Notes under the pieces: generated by a model
The model's input: the letters and a program-made list of their open reading frames with translations, nothing else
Database searches by the model: none
What the model was told of the DNA's origin: nothing
Made by a program: the position numbers and the translations under genes
Source: Pasteurellaceae bacterium LFhippo2
Lineage (GTDB): Bacteria; Pseudomonadota; Gammaproteobacteria; Enterobacterales; Pasteurellaceae
Assembly: GCA_029852775.1 (NCBI GenBank)
Contig: LEKJ01000015.1
Span: forward strand, 17,384-81,383
Length of the DNA: 64,000 bases
Reading direction: 5' to 3'
Part shown: piece by piece, positions 1 to 9,073 of the stretch
Position numbering within the stretch: the first letter of the stretch is position 1
Layout: every line of letters starts with the position of its first letter

Positions 1-1217
1 TTCATTAATTTCTGTAATGCTAAAGTTACATCTCTAGAATGTTGAGAAGTTAGTTCACAACAGCGGCTATGATCAATCTCTTTTTTATCCCAAATAGTTG
101 CTAAAATAATTTGCTCTAATTGAGTTAATTTATCAAATTCATACTCAAGTACAATATTGAGACTATCTCGAATAGTTTCAGGTATCAAATTAGCAGTTGA
201 AATTACTAAAGTTGTATATTGTGGAGAATCTAATTTTTCAATTAATTGTGGCAACGCCCAATTTGCACTTTCACAGCCTTTCATGATTTTAGGCATACCT
301 GATCCTGCTCGTTCCCCCAAACCAATTAATAAAAACATCTGATGCAGTAATCCGTTACGACAATCATGAACATCTCCTGCAAAAATTTCAGCTTGAGATA
401 AACGTAAATTACCGGGATTTCTAAATTCGAACTTATGAGAATATTTTTCAACAAGGACAGATGTTCTTTCAGAATAATCAGCATGAACCAAAGTATTTAC
501 TAATGTCTCTCGTAGCGCTTTATGAACAGGCGTATCATCAATACGCTGATCGCCTTCCAAAACAAAAGGAACTCGTAAATTTTCAGCCAGTTTTAAAACT
601 GTTTTACGATAAAAATCAAATAAATTTCCAGACCAAGTTCCATCTGGATAAATTCTTTCTGACCAACGCTCTTCTGATGGTTCTCTATAATCTATAAAAT
701 AGTGTGGAAACAGGCTAATAATAGAATTAAATTCCCCAAACATCAATAAACCCGCTATCGTCATTCCCGATGTACCAGAAATACGATCTCGTCCCCAACC
801 GCCAATCTTTTGGAAAAAATCAAATAGAGATAAATCTAGATAAGGGTGATCGGGTTTATTAGCTGATAAACGATTTCGATAAGCACTCAAACTAGAATCA
901 ATGCGATGAATTTCAATAGAATCAGGTGCAGCTAATAAATTTGCACTTACATGATCGCGATTATTAAGTAAATTGAACAGATCAATTTTAATCTTTTCTA
1001 CATCATCAACACCTGCAACAGTAAATTTTCCCGATTTTTCACGCACACCGAGAATAATCCAACCACCATGAGCATTTGCCATAGCAGAGTAACTTTTCCA
1101 AAAATCTTTTGGAAGTTCTTCTCTGCCATCTTTACCTTGAGCAAGTTTGAATTCAATTTCCTCTGATTCAGCCAAAAGCTCGAGATCTGATAGCTTGTTT
1201 ATGATATATGAAGACAA
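1..1217 (-). CDS. AlbA_2/Schlafen-type ATP-binding protein, 3' end cut by window edge
   Basis: The minus strand is open from a TTG at 1217 to the window edge (about 405 codons). The TTG has AGGG 8 bases upstream, and an in-frame TAA lies two codons before it, so no earlier start is possible. The N-terminus has the AlbA_2 (divergent AAA-4) pattern E-x-IEFK followed by ANAHGGWIILGV. Around residue 229 comes ALRETLVNTLVHADY, and near 299 GLGERAGSGMPKI; both are hallmarks of the COG2865 family of predicted ATP-binding transcriptional regulators. From about residue 365 the sequence looks like a winged helix. The family often sits in defence islands or variable loci, but the function here is unknown. 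It is AT-rich and its start overlaps a truncated acyltransferase, suggesting arrival by recombination. Family assignment is fairly sure; the start is less so. Confidence 0.8.
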   Translation of the reverse strand, partial: MSSYIINKLSDLELLAESEEIEFKLAQGKDGREELPKDFWKSYSAMANAHGGWIILGVREKSGKFTVAGVDDVEKIKIDLFNLLNNRDHVSANLLAAPDSIEIHRIDSSLSAYRNRLSANKPDHPYLDLSLFDFFQKIGGWGRDRISGTSGMTIAGLLMFGEFNSIISLFPHYFIDYREPSEERWSERIYPDGTWSGNLFDFYRKTVLKLAENLRVPFVLEGDQRIDDTPVHKALRETLVNTLVHADYSERTSVLVEKYSHKFEFRNPGNLRLSQAEIFAGDVHDCRNGLLHQMFLLIGLGERAGSGMPKIMKGCESANWALPQLIEKLDSPQYTTLVISTANLIPETIRDSLNIVLEYEFDKLTQLEQIILATIWDKKEIDHSRCCELTSQHSRDVTLALQKLM

Positions 1218-1363
1218 AATTTATCCCTATAATCTTGCCCAGCATAGCTAGGCAACATTTCATACGAATGAAAGAATAATACTAATGTTGCAAGAATAAA
1301 GCGGAGATCGTTAAATCCATTTTCTTTTCTATTATATTGATGGTGTAAAAACTTTTCGCTCAT
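1199..1363 (-). pseudogene. N-terminal fragment of an OafA/WecH-like acyltransferase
   Basis: A 54-codon ORF begins at an ATG at 1363. Residues about 16-36 read GFNDLRFILATLVLFFHSYE, which matches the first membrane helix of acyltransferase family 3 (typically LR-x-x-A-x-x-V-x-x-x-H). The ORF stops at 1199, where a family member should continue for about 300 residues. Its 3' end overlaps the start of the AlbA_2 gene in another frame, so the rest has probably been replaced. It lies 9 bp downstream of another broken acyltransferase. It is read here as a remnant, not a functional small protein. Confidence 0.6.
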
Positions 1364-1372
1364 AATTAATTA

Positions 1373-2350
1373 TTATCCTAATAAATTAAATGATTTCGGG
1401 ATCAATCTTAGTAGGCTTGATATTATCAATGATATAAAAAATGTTGTGGCTAAGAGTAATAATACAGATATAACTTCATTCATATCACTGAAATAATGTT
1501 GTAATCTATCTAAGACTAATGCGTGCATAAAAAATATTAGTAAACATTTGTCTGAAATCCATTTTACTGATGATATACTTGTATTGAAATTAGTGTATTT
1601 TATTATTCCAATGAATCCTATTGATGATAATAGAACACCAAAGGCAAAGTTTTCATAAAATACAGTTATTAATTGTGAGTATTTTTGAGAAGTATACCAT
1701 GTTCCAAAGAATGTAATAAAAACACCCAAAAAGAATATTAGTGTGTAGTTTTTAAAACTTAATTTATATATTATCGTATAATACCCTTCCTAGTAGAAAA
1801 TAACCTGAGTAATTTAGAAAGTTATCTTGGTAAATAAGTGAAAATATTTTACCATCAAAATGGTTGCCTAGAATGTTAATAATGAACCATAATGTAAATA
1901 AATAATATCCAAAATTTCTGTTTCTATTTATTTCTTGATATATTAAACCCAATATGGGTAGTATAAACAAAACGCCAATTAGCATATATAGATACCAAAG
2001 ATGATACATTGGATATTCTTTTAATATATTAAAAATATTGAATTTTTCTCCTGTGTAACATATAGCATATAGAACACACTCCAAATGAATAATGGAATCG
2101 CTATTCTCATAACTCTCTTGGTAAGAGTTTTAATATTAATATCTTTACCAAGCATAAACATGCCTGATAGCATTATAAATACAGGAACAGACACTCTAAC
2201 TATTGACTCTATAAAATTTATAGTGAGCCAATTATGTAATGGTATTTGATTAAAAGCTGAAATAGGTAAGATACTAGCATGAATAGTTATTACTCCTATA
2301 GTTGCGGATATTCTACATATATCAGCTCACATTAAGTATTTATCTTTCAT
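1373..2350 (-). pseudogene. Acyltransferase family 3 (O-antigen acetyltransferase-like), inactivated by a stop and two frameshifts
   Basis: Translating across three frames gives one membrane acyltransferase of about 325 residues. It starts with the ATG at 2350, only 4 bp after the glycosyltransferase stop. Codon 8 is TGA (2329-2327) where TGG would fit. Reading on gives ADICRISATIGVITIHAS, the conserved first helix with its His. The frame shifts near 2045-2060 (the second part includes MYHLWYLYMLIG, a family hallmark) and again near 1755-1765, and ends at 1373. Such proteins O-acetylate surface glycans in the inner membrane. Three independent lesions argue for decay rather than phase variation, and no long homopolymer is seen at the breaks. 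A sequencing error could explain one lesion but hardly all three. Confidence 0.8.
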
Positions 2351-2354
2351 TATC

Positions 2355-5300
2355 TTATTTACCAAAACATAAGCTTTCTAAATAACTTTCAAATTTCAGA
2401 ATTCTACCTTTTTCATACAACTTAACTCTTTCAGCTGGTGCGCCTAGGTCAAAAACAGATAGAGGATAGCCTAGCTGCATAATTTCATCAGTTGTATAAG
2501 AAAAAGTTTCAGGCCATACAGAAGGGATTAAAAATTCATCAATCTGATATGCCTTAATCAACGTTGGAACATCTTCTTTCTTATAAGAGCCTGTTTTTAT
2601 AAAATACTTGGAGTTTATTTCAGCATCGATATTACCGATCAATACAATTCTAATACTCAACTTATTCTGTTCAATATGAGAAATAATTTCTTTGATTATA
2701 TCCCTACCTTTAGATAAGTTTATATTACCAAGTACACCTATTGTCTTACATTTTCTATCTTTATTTTCAACATAGATATTAGAGAAGGTACCACTAATAT
2801 CATGAGGAATATATACCAATTTATCCTTTAAGTTTGGATATGCTGTAAGCATAATATCTTCTGATGAATGAGAGAAACATAATATTTCTTCACATTCATT
2901 AAGAAAATTACCCCAGCCACTTTTCCAATAATGAGCATTAGTTTCTTGACAAAATAGCTTAAATTCATGCTTTGTATTTTTCAAAAACGTAGAATGAGCA
3001 TCCATATCTGTAGGTACACCAGTGTACTTATTACTATCATCTAATAATGTATAGTTTGGCGATATACAGAAATAGTCATGTACTGGAAAAACCAGTTTTG
3101 CATTTTTTATCTCTTTGATTTTTAATACAAGTTTTAATGTATCTAACACTTTTGGATAAGATACAAGCCCATTTAAGAAAATCTCATCAATTCTAATGTG
3201 TTTTAATAAATCTAAAATAGAGTGTTCATCTTTGATTGAGAAAGTCTGGCAATTACCTTTCACATAACAGCTCAAATTATATGTATTTAAATTGATATTA
3301 TAGTGAAATAAAATAATGCCATTCCCTTTTTCAATGTGTTTTTCTATCTCTTGTTTACGGTATGAATTAGCACCCCCACCAAGATCATGATCTAGCATTA
3401 AAATAGTCTTATCACAAACAAAATTAAAGTCCAGTAAAGCTTTGATTAAAGCTCGTAGGCCAAATAACTTATTTTCTTTGATAGTATTCTGTATTTGAGC
3501 ATCATAAGTTGGGAATTTATTAAGTAACAGCTGATAATGTTCATTAATATATCTAATTTTATCTTCTGATAAGAATGAACCACCATGCTTATGATATACA
3601 AATAAATTAGTTATATGCATGTTGGTGTAGCCAGCTTCAATAGCTCGCTGGCACCAATCATTTTCTTCTGCATAGCCTTTACCATATATCTCATCAAACA
3701 TACCTATTTTTTGGATCACATCAAAATTCATTCCCATACAGAATCCAACACCAGTTGGTATAGAAAGCATGGTGTTATCTACATCAACGAGTTTGAATAT
3801 ATTATCAACTTCTTCTAGAGCTAGATTCTCATAAATTTCTTTATTATCAACTAGATAATTAGGAAAGCTACAAATAGTACCTGAGTTTGTAAATGGTGTT
3901 GTACTTGCAATTTTACTATTTGATAAAATAGGATACATTAATCTTTCTAACCATAAATTAGGTACCTCAGTATCCGTATTTAAAATTACAATATGATTTT
4001 TAGCATAACTTGCTAATAGATTAACTGTTTTTAAAAAACCTAGATTTTCTTGATTATCCACAAATGTAATATCTAAGTTTGGATTTTTAGATATAAATTC
4101 TTGAATAAATGGTTTCACTTTCTCATCAGGGCTCTTATCATTGGCAATAAGTAATCGATAAGGTAAAGATGTATTTTTTACAATGCTTGCAAATAAATTA
4201 TCTAAAAACTCATAACCATTATATACAGGAATAATAATATCTATTGGGATACTTACTGGGTTATTAACGTAGAAATTTTGAATTTTATCTAAGTTTTTAC
4301 TAGATAAATTTCCTAATAAATCTTCTAATTTGACTGTTTCCTCAGCAGTACTATCTATTTGATTAAGAGCAAAAACTTTGTTTTTTACTTTTAATAGAGC
4401 CTGTTTTATACCCTGATTCTTTACCATAAAAATAAATTTACTTAACAATAAAGGATTAGCCTTTAATAAGTTTAAGGCTTTAATATAGGTATTAAATAAT
4501 GGCACTGAATTTGTAAGGGATTTTATTTCTCTCCCTTCACTCTTTCCATATTTAATGTAATGAACAAGAGGATTTGCACCTGATTCCTTGACATCACTGT
4601 GCTTCGCTAGATAAAAATTGATATCAAAATGCTTTGAAGGATGTCGTCCTTCTTTCCAGCCAAACTCTAAGAAATGAGAAATAGGATCTAATTTCTCATT
4701 TTTAACATCATCATTAATATTCAAATAGTATTCTGAGTCGAATAATTTTGACTTGCTTAACAATTCATAGTCTGTTTTTTGTCTTCGTATTATTGATTTT
4801 ATTTTTTTCAACATTTTGTATCCTTTGGAGTTTTCAATTAACTCAATCTTGTTCTCTTTATCTTTAAGCATTATCTCGAGAGAAGATATAATCTCTTTTT
4901 GATATTTTAACTCATCTATATGACATTTATTTTTATGTTCTAGTAATTTTATTTCGGCATTAAGATAATCAATTCTGTTATTGCCTTCTGTTATTTTATT
5001 TGTTAAATTAACTTTAGTTTGATTTAAGTTTATAATATCGCTATTTAAATTATTGATATTTATATTTAGTTCATTTACTTCTTTATCTCTAACTTTTAGC
5101 TTATCTAAAAGATCTTGTTTGTTTAAACTGAACTCAGTTATTTTTTCATCTAACATCTGAGAGAAGTCTAGATTGAATATTATTTTTATTCTATTTATTT
5201 CTTTGTTCTTTTGAGATTCAAAATAAATCTGAGGATCATTTGATAATGAGTAATGCTCCCTATCATCTGATATCAAATTATAAGTTGTATAATTCCTTAT

Positions 5301-6521
5301 AATTTCAGTGCTACTATCAGAATAAAATATCTCAATATATAGATCACTAATTAAAGCTGATCTGTTAGCAGGATCAAATCTGAAATTGACTTTATTCTTT
5401 GGCGGATAAAATATAATCTCATTTAAAGAGTCAGGAATTATCTTACTTCTAATTGAATTTTCCTCTGAGAAACAGCCTATATGCTCTGAAAAAAACAACT
5501 GTGCATAATTTAAGCCAAACAGTTGTTCTTGATAAAATTCTCTTTGTCTTAGAATTATTTGATGCAATGCTTTAATAGACGGGGTATTTACTCTATTTTC
5601 TATAGATAAAATATTGTGAATTAAAGATTTAAGATCATAATTTTCTTTTGAATATCTTCTTAAACTATCTAATTCGGATAAACTGATCTCATAATTTATG
5701 AAATCATTTAATATTTCAGTTTCTGTTTTATAAGTATTAGTACAACGCCCTGAAAAATTAAACTCTTCAGCTTTTTCTATATTATTTAGCTGGATCCAGC
5801 CTGGTCCCCCAAACATATCATAACAATAGACAGGAATACCGAGAGATAATCCGTATTGAACACTTTTACCTATTGTTATTATAGAATCATATTTCAGTAA
5901 CATTTCTGGCGTAATTAGTCTTTCTATAAAACCTTTACCAAAAATATCTATCGATAATCCACTTTTCTCAAGTAATGGAAGACTATTCATTATCTCTACT
6001 GGAGGATGATTCGATATAATAGCTATCTTTTTTATTTTTGTATTAGAAAATATCTTTTGCTTTGTAAAAAATTCTTGGCAAACAGAATTGGGGAATAGAA
6101 AGATATTATTTTTTTCTATTCCCATAGATTCTAATTTACTTTTTGTTTCCAAAGAATTAGCGAGAAATAAAGATATTCTATCTAAAACTATAGGAGGACT
6201 TTCTAATGCTGCAAATGGTGATAGTGATGAAAAAATAATTTTGTTGGCAGTTATATTTTTATTTAGTATGCAATACTCTAGTGTAATAAAATGGTGTGCC
6301 CAAATAAGATCATAATGGGCACCATGAGATAAATTATAAATATTTGAAATTTCAAGGTCATTCTTTTCAAATTCACTAATTAATGGTTTTCCAATATCAA
6401 AACCTGCAATAACAAGCTCATACCCCATAGATTTTAATGTCTTAGATACATCAAGGGTAACAATTTCAGAACCTGTATAATTTTTTATAAAAGAATTAAG
6501 AATTAATACTTTTTTTGTCAT
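2355..6521 (-). CDS. Giant multidomain glycosyltransferase (GT4-like, coiled coil, GT2, GT4-like)
   Basis: This 1388-residue protein probably assembles the polysaccharide backbone at the inner face of the cytoplasmic membrane. Residues 1-300 resemble a GT4/GT-B Rossmann pair. Residues about 457-564 are a charged, Asn/Leu-rich coiled coil that could act as a spacer or molecular ruler. About 590-667 hold two copies of a D-x-x-YL-x-x-x-x-DV-...-NPL-x-HY-x-x-G-x-x-EGR repeat seen in other glycosyltransferases. About 757-1010 are a GT2 domain with IIPVYNG, the DxD-type motif NTDTE near 847 and acidic EENDW near 952. About 1040-1388 are a second GT4-like unit with LGNINLSKGRD and WPETFSYTTDE. It overlaps wzt by one base and is very AT-rich. 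Sugar specificity is not visible; rhamnose is inferred from rmlABCD upstream. Confidence 0.9.
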   Translation of the reverse strand: MTKKVLILNSFIKNYTGSEIVTLDVSKTLKSMGYELVIAGFDIGKPLISEFEKNDLEISNIYNLSHGAHYDLIWAHHFITLEYCILNKNITANKIIFSSLSPFAALESPPIVLDRISLFLANSLETKSKLESMGIEKNNIFLFPNSVCQEFFTKQKIFSNTKIKKIAIISNHPPVEIMNSLPLLEKSGLSIDIFGKGFIERLITPEMLLKYDSIITIGKSVQYGLSLGIPVYCYDMFGGPGWIQLNNIEKAEEFNFSGRCTNTYKTETEILNDFINYEISLSELDSLRRYSKENYDLKSLIHNILSIENRVNTPSIKALHQIILRQREFYQEQLFGLNYAQLFFSEHIGCFSEENSIRSKIIPDSLNEIIFYPPKNKVNFRFDPANRSALISDLYIEIFYSDSSTEIIRNYTTYNLISDDREHYSLSNDPQIYFESQKNKEINRIKIIFNLDFSQMLDEKITEFSLNKQDLLDKLKVRDKEVNELNININNLNSDIINLNQTKVNLTNKITEGNNRIDYLNAEIKLLEHKNKCHIDELKYQKEIISSLEIMLKDKENKIELIENSKGYKMLKKIKSIIRRQKTDYELLSKSKLFDSEYYLNINDDVKNEKLDPISHFLEFGWKEGRHPSKHFDINFYLAKHSDVKESGANPLVHYIKYGKSEGREIKSLTNSVPLFNTYIKALNLLKANPLLLSKFIFMVKNQGIKQALLKVKNKVFALNQIDSTAEETVKLEDLLGNLSSKNLDKIQNFYVNNPVSIPIDIIIPVYNGYEFLDNLFASIVKNTSLPYRLLIANDKSPDEKVKPFIQEFISKNPNLDITFVDNQENLGFLKTVNLLASYAKNHIVILNTDTEVPNLWLERLMYPILSNSKIASTTPFTNSGTICSFPNYLVDNKEIYENLALEEVDNIFKLVDVDNTMLSIPTGVGFCMGMNFDVIQKIGMFDEIYGKGYAEENDWCQRAIEAGYTNMHITNLFVYHKHGGSFLSEDKIRYINEHYQLLLNKFPTYDAQIQNTIKENKLFGLRALIKALLDFNFVCDKTILMLDHDLGGGANSYRKQEIEKHIEKGNGIILFHYNINLNTYNLSCYVKGNCQTFSIKDEHSILDLLKHIRIDEIFLNGLVSYPKVLDTLKLVLKIKEIKNAKLVFPVHDYFCISPNYTLLDDSNKYTGVPTDMDAHSTFLKNTKHEFKLFCQETNAHYWKSGWGNFLNECEEILCFSHSSEDIMLTAYPNLKDKLVYIPHDISGTFSNIYVENKDRKCKTIGVLGNINLSKGRDIIKEIISHIEQNKLSIRIVLIGNIDAEINSKYFIKTGSYKKEDVPTLIKAYQIDEFLIPSVWPETFSYTTDEIMQLGYPLSVFDLGAPAERVKLYEKGRILKFESYLESLCFGK

Positions 6522-7714
6522 TATTCAAAAGTCCAATGATGTTTTGCTCTAAATAATCCTTCAGAAATAGGTAGATTTTTATGAGATAGTTTATTTTCAA
6601 TATTAAATTCAGCTATATAGTCCTCTCGATCATAAGCGAACATAACATTACTATCTGATATAGATACACTTATAAAATACTTTCCAGATAGAAAATCATT
6701 ATTTGGTAGTTCTAGTGAAAATTTAGTAAATGTATCATTGAAAGTGATATCATCACGAATAGTATTAAACAATGTAACTAGCTTACCGAATTCATCATAT
6801 ATAAGGACCCCAATAGCATAATCTAGGCTAGGTTTATTGAAACCTATCTCGATATTTAGAGTAATATTTTCATCTGTTCTGTAGTTATTTTTATTTAGAG
6901 ATACATCTTTAATATAGATATTTTTATCCGAAATATTCTTATTTGATGATTCTTTCAAGGTGATTTTTTCTTGTTCTAAAGAGTTCTTCATGTATTCTGA
7001 ATATTGTTCACAGATAATATGAGCCTCTCCACTTTTATGTACTTGCCCATCTTTTATCCAAATTGCTTTGGTACAAAAGTTACGAATACTTGGCATTGAA
7101 TGACTTACAAATAGAATAGCTCTTTGTTCATTCAGCATTGATTTCATTTTCAAAATACATTTTTCTTGGAAAGCCATATCCCCCACACTTAATGCTTCAT
7201 CAACAATAAGGATATCTGGCTCAACATTAATGGCTGTTGCAAAAGCTAATCTAGCAAACATACCACTGCTGTACATTTTTACTGGTTGATGGATAAAATC
7301 ACCAATATCTGCGAAATTAAGGATATCATTTAATTTCTTATCAATTTCTTGTTTATCAATTCCTAGTAAAGTACCTTGTAAATAAATATTTTCTAATCCT
7401 GTGTAATCAGGATTAAAACCTGCACCTAATTCAAGCAGTGATGATATACGCCCATTAATTTCCACGTTTCCTGTGGTTGGGGTTAAAACACCTGTAATAA
7501 TCTTAAGTAAAGTTGATTTACCAGCTCCATTTTTACCAATAATCCCAACAACTTCTCCCTTTTTTATTTCAATATTTACATCACTTAAAGCATTAAACAC
7601 TTTATGATAGGACTTTTTAAATGGATTTAGGGCTTCTTTTAGCCTGTCTTGGGGATTTTCATATAATTTATATGATTTACTTAAATTATTTACTTTAATA
7701 GCTATATTATTCAT
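6521..7714 (-). CDS. wzt: Polysaccharide ABC exporter ATPase Wzt with C-terminal carbohydrate-binding domain
   Basis: This is the ATP-binding subunit that drives export of finished, undecaprenyl-linked O-polysaccharide through Wzm. Walker A is GKNGAGKST near residue 60, the ABC signature is YSSGM near 149, and Walker B is ILIVDEAL. The ATPase ends near residue 245. Residues about 265-397 form a separate beta-rich domain like Wzt-C, which in known systems binds the modified non-reducing end of the chain. Such a domain predicts a capped chain, although no capping methyltransferase or kinase is visible here. It is one base from wzm and overlaps the glycosyltransferase stop, so the genes are co-transcribed. 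Confidence 0.92.
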   Translation of the reverse strand: MNNIAIKVNNLSKSYKLYENPQDRLKEALNPFKKSYHKVFNALSDVNIEIKKGEVVGIIGKNGAGKSTLLKIITGVLTPTTGNVEINGRISSLLELGAGFNPDYTGLENIYLQGTLLGIDKQEIDKKLNDILNFADIGDFIHQPVKMYSSGMFARLAFATAINVEPDILIVDEALSVGDMAFQEKCILKMKSMLNEQRAILFVSHSMPSIRNFCTKAIWIKDGQVHKSGEAHIICEQYSEYMKNSLEQEKITLKESSNKNISDKNIYIKDVSLNKNNYRTDENITLNIEIGFNKPSLDYAIGVLIYDEFGKLVTLFNTIRDDITFNDTFTKFSLELPNNDFLSGKYFISVSISDSNVMFAYDREDYIAEFNIENKLSHKNLPISEGLFRAKHHWTFE

Positions 7715-8509
7715 TTACATTACATCCGCAAAGTGAGGTCTTAATTTTCTAAAAACAAAAGTTCCGATTACTAATGTTAGTAAAGTAATAATCCAAAACT
7801 GCATTGTTAATAATGGTTTTTCCCAAAACCATATATTATAAATTAAGCTATCTCTATATCCTTCAACAATATAATAAATGGGATTTAATTCAATTAATGG
7901 TTTAAATTCTTCAGGTAATATCTTAATTGACCAGAATATAGGCGTTAGCCAAAATCCAAATTGGATTATCATAGATACTATTTGCCCTAAATCTTTGAAA
8001 AATACAACGACAGAACTAGTTAGCCACGTTAATCCTAAAAGAAAAATGGAGGCTGAAAAAAGATAATAAAATATTTGTAGCCAATATACATTAGGGTAAT
8101 ATCCATAATATATAAACATTCCAAATATAAAAAATATAAAAAATAAGTGGACCATTAAGGATGATAGTGTTTGAACTATAGGCAATAATGACACTTTAAA
8201 TACTATTTTTTTTACTAAGAAACTATTTGCTAATATAGAGTTGGTTGCAGATGAAAGTGTTTCTGCTATAAAAAACCAAGGGATCATTCCTGATATTAAC
8301 CATAAAATAAATGGAAAATCATCAACAGGTTGGCTTTTAAAACCAACTTGAAATACGAACCAAAATATTAAAATAGTAATAATGGGTTGAATAAATGCCC
8401 ATAACATTCCTAGAGAATTCCCGACATATTTAGAGCGGAAATCATTTTTAGCTAACTTAAATAAAAGGTCTTTATTTTTTTTTAAGTCTGATAAGAAAGT
8501 AATAATCAT
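7715..8509 (-). CDS. wzm: Polysaccharide ABC exporter permease Wzm
   Basis: This 264-residue membrane protein of the ABC-2 type has about six hydrophobic helices and the family's typical length. The N-terminus NDFRSKYVGNSLGMLWAFIQP is the conserved amphipathic and first-helix region of O-antigen and teichoic acid permeases; FFKDLGQIVSMIIQFGFWLTPIFW lies further on. It forms the channel for the glycan with Wzt, encoded immediately downstream. It lies 15 bp after rmlC on the same strand. Its presence, with no Wzy or Wzx in view, indicates the ABC-transporter-dependent pathway of O-antigen or capsule synthesis. Confidence 0.92.
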   Translation of the reverse strand: MIITFLSDLKKNKDLLFKLAKNDFRSKYVGNSLGMLWAFIQPIITILIFWFVFQVGFKSQPVDDFPFILWLISGMIPWFFIAETLSSATNSILANSFLVKKIVFKVSLLPIVQTLSSLMVHLFFIFFIFGMFIYYGYYPNVYWLQIFYYLFSASIFLLGLTWLTSSVVVFFKDLGQIVSMIIQFGFWLTPIFWSIKILPEEFKPLIELNPIYYIVEGYRDSLIYNIWFWEKPLLTMQFWIITLLTLVIGTFVFRKLRPHFADVM

Positions 8510-8524
8510 AATTAAGCCTATTGT

Positions 8525-9073
8525 TTACATACTACCAAACACTTCCGCTTCTTCTAAAATCTTACCTGCTAAATCCTTAGCAGATAAACTTGGTTCACTT
8601 TCTAAAGGCCATTCAATCCCAACTGTTTGGTCATTCCAAATTAAAGAATGCTCTGCTTTTGGATTGTAATAATCCGTACATTTATACACAAATTCAGCTT
8701 CATCAGTCATTACATAAAAGCCGTGTGCAAAGCCTTCAGGTACCCATAATTGGCGTTTGTTCTCTGCTGATAGAACTTCACCAACCCATTGTCCGAATGT
8801 AGGTGAATCTTTGCGCATATCTACAGCAACATCGAACACGGCACCCGATACAACACGGACTAATTTACCCTGAGTATTTTCAGTTTGGTAATGTAACCCA
8901 CGTAATACACCTTTTACTGATTTTGAGTGATTTTCTTGTACAAATGTACGATTTGCTACATTTTGTTTAAACCATTCATCACGGAATGTTTCCATAAAGA
9001 AACCACGTTCATCACCAAATACTTGTGGCTCTAATAATTTTACATCTGGAATTTTGGTATCAATAATTTTCAT
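8525..9073 (-). CDS. rmlC: dTDP-4-dehydrorhamnose 3,5-epimerase
   Basis: RmlC catalyses the third step of dTDP-L-rhamnose synthesis, double epimerisation of dTDP-4-keto-6-deoxyglucose, in the cytosol. The 182-residue length is typical. Visible family motifs are DERGFFMETF, ENHSKSVKGVLRGLHYQ with the catalytic His, FDVAVDMRKDSPTFGQW and WVPEGFAHGF. The start ATG overlaps the stop of the RelA-like gene upstream (ATGA at 9070-9073), implying translational coupling. Operon order is rmlB, rmlA, rmlD, RelA-like gene, rmlC, wzm. Confidence 0.96.
   Translation of the reverse strand: MKIIDTKIPDVKLLEPQVFGDERGFFMETFRDEWFKQNVANRTFVQENHSKSVKGVLRGLHYQTENTQGKLVRVVSGAVFDVAVDMRKDSPTFGQWVGEVLSAENKRQLWVPEGFAHGFYVMTDEAEFVYKCTDYYNPKAEHSLIWNDQTVGIEWPLESEPSLSAKDLAGKILEEAEVFGSM

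Noticed and set aside
2040-2060. Possible phase-variable tract at the acyltransferase frameshift
   Set aside because: The tract is only five A residues, and a separate nonsense codon and second frameshift make on/off switching unlikely.
3615-3818. A plus-strand ORF of 67 codons inside the giant glycosyltransferase
   Set aside because: No RBS, and the antisense frame is a conserved GT2 domain.
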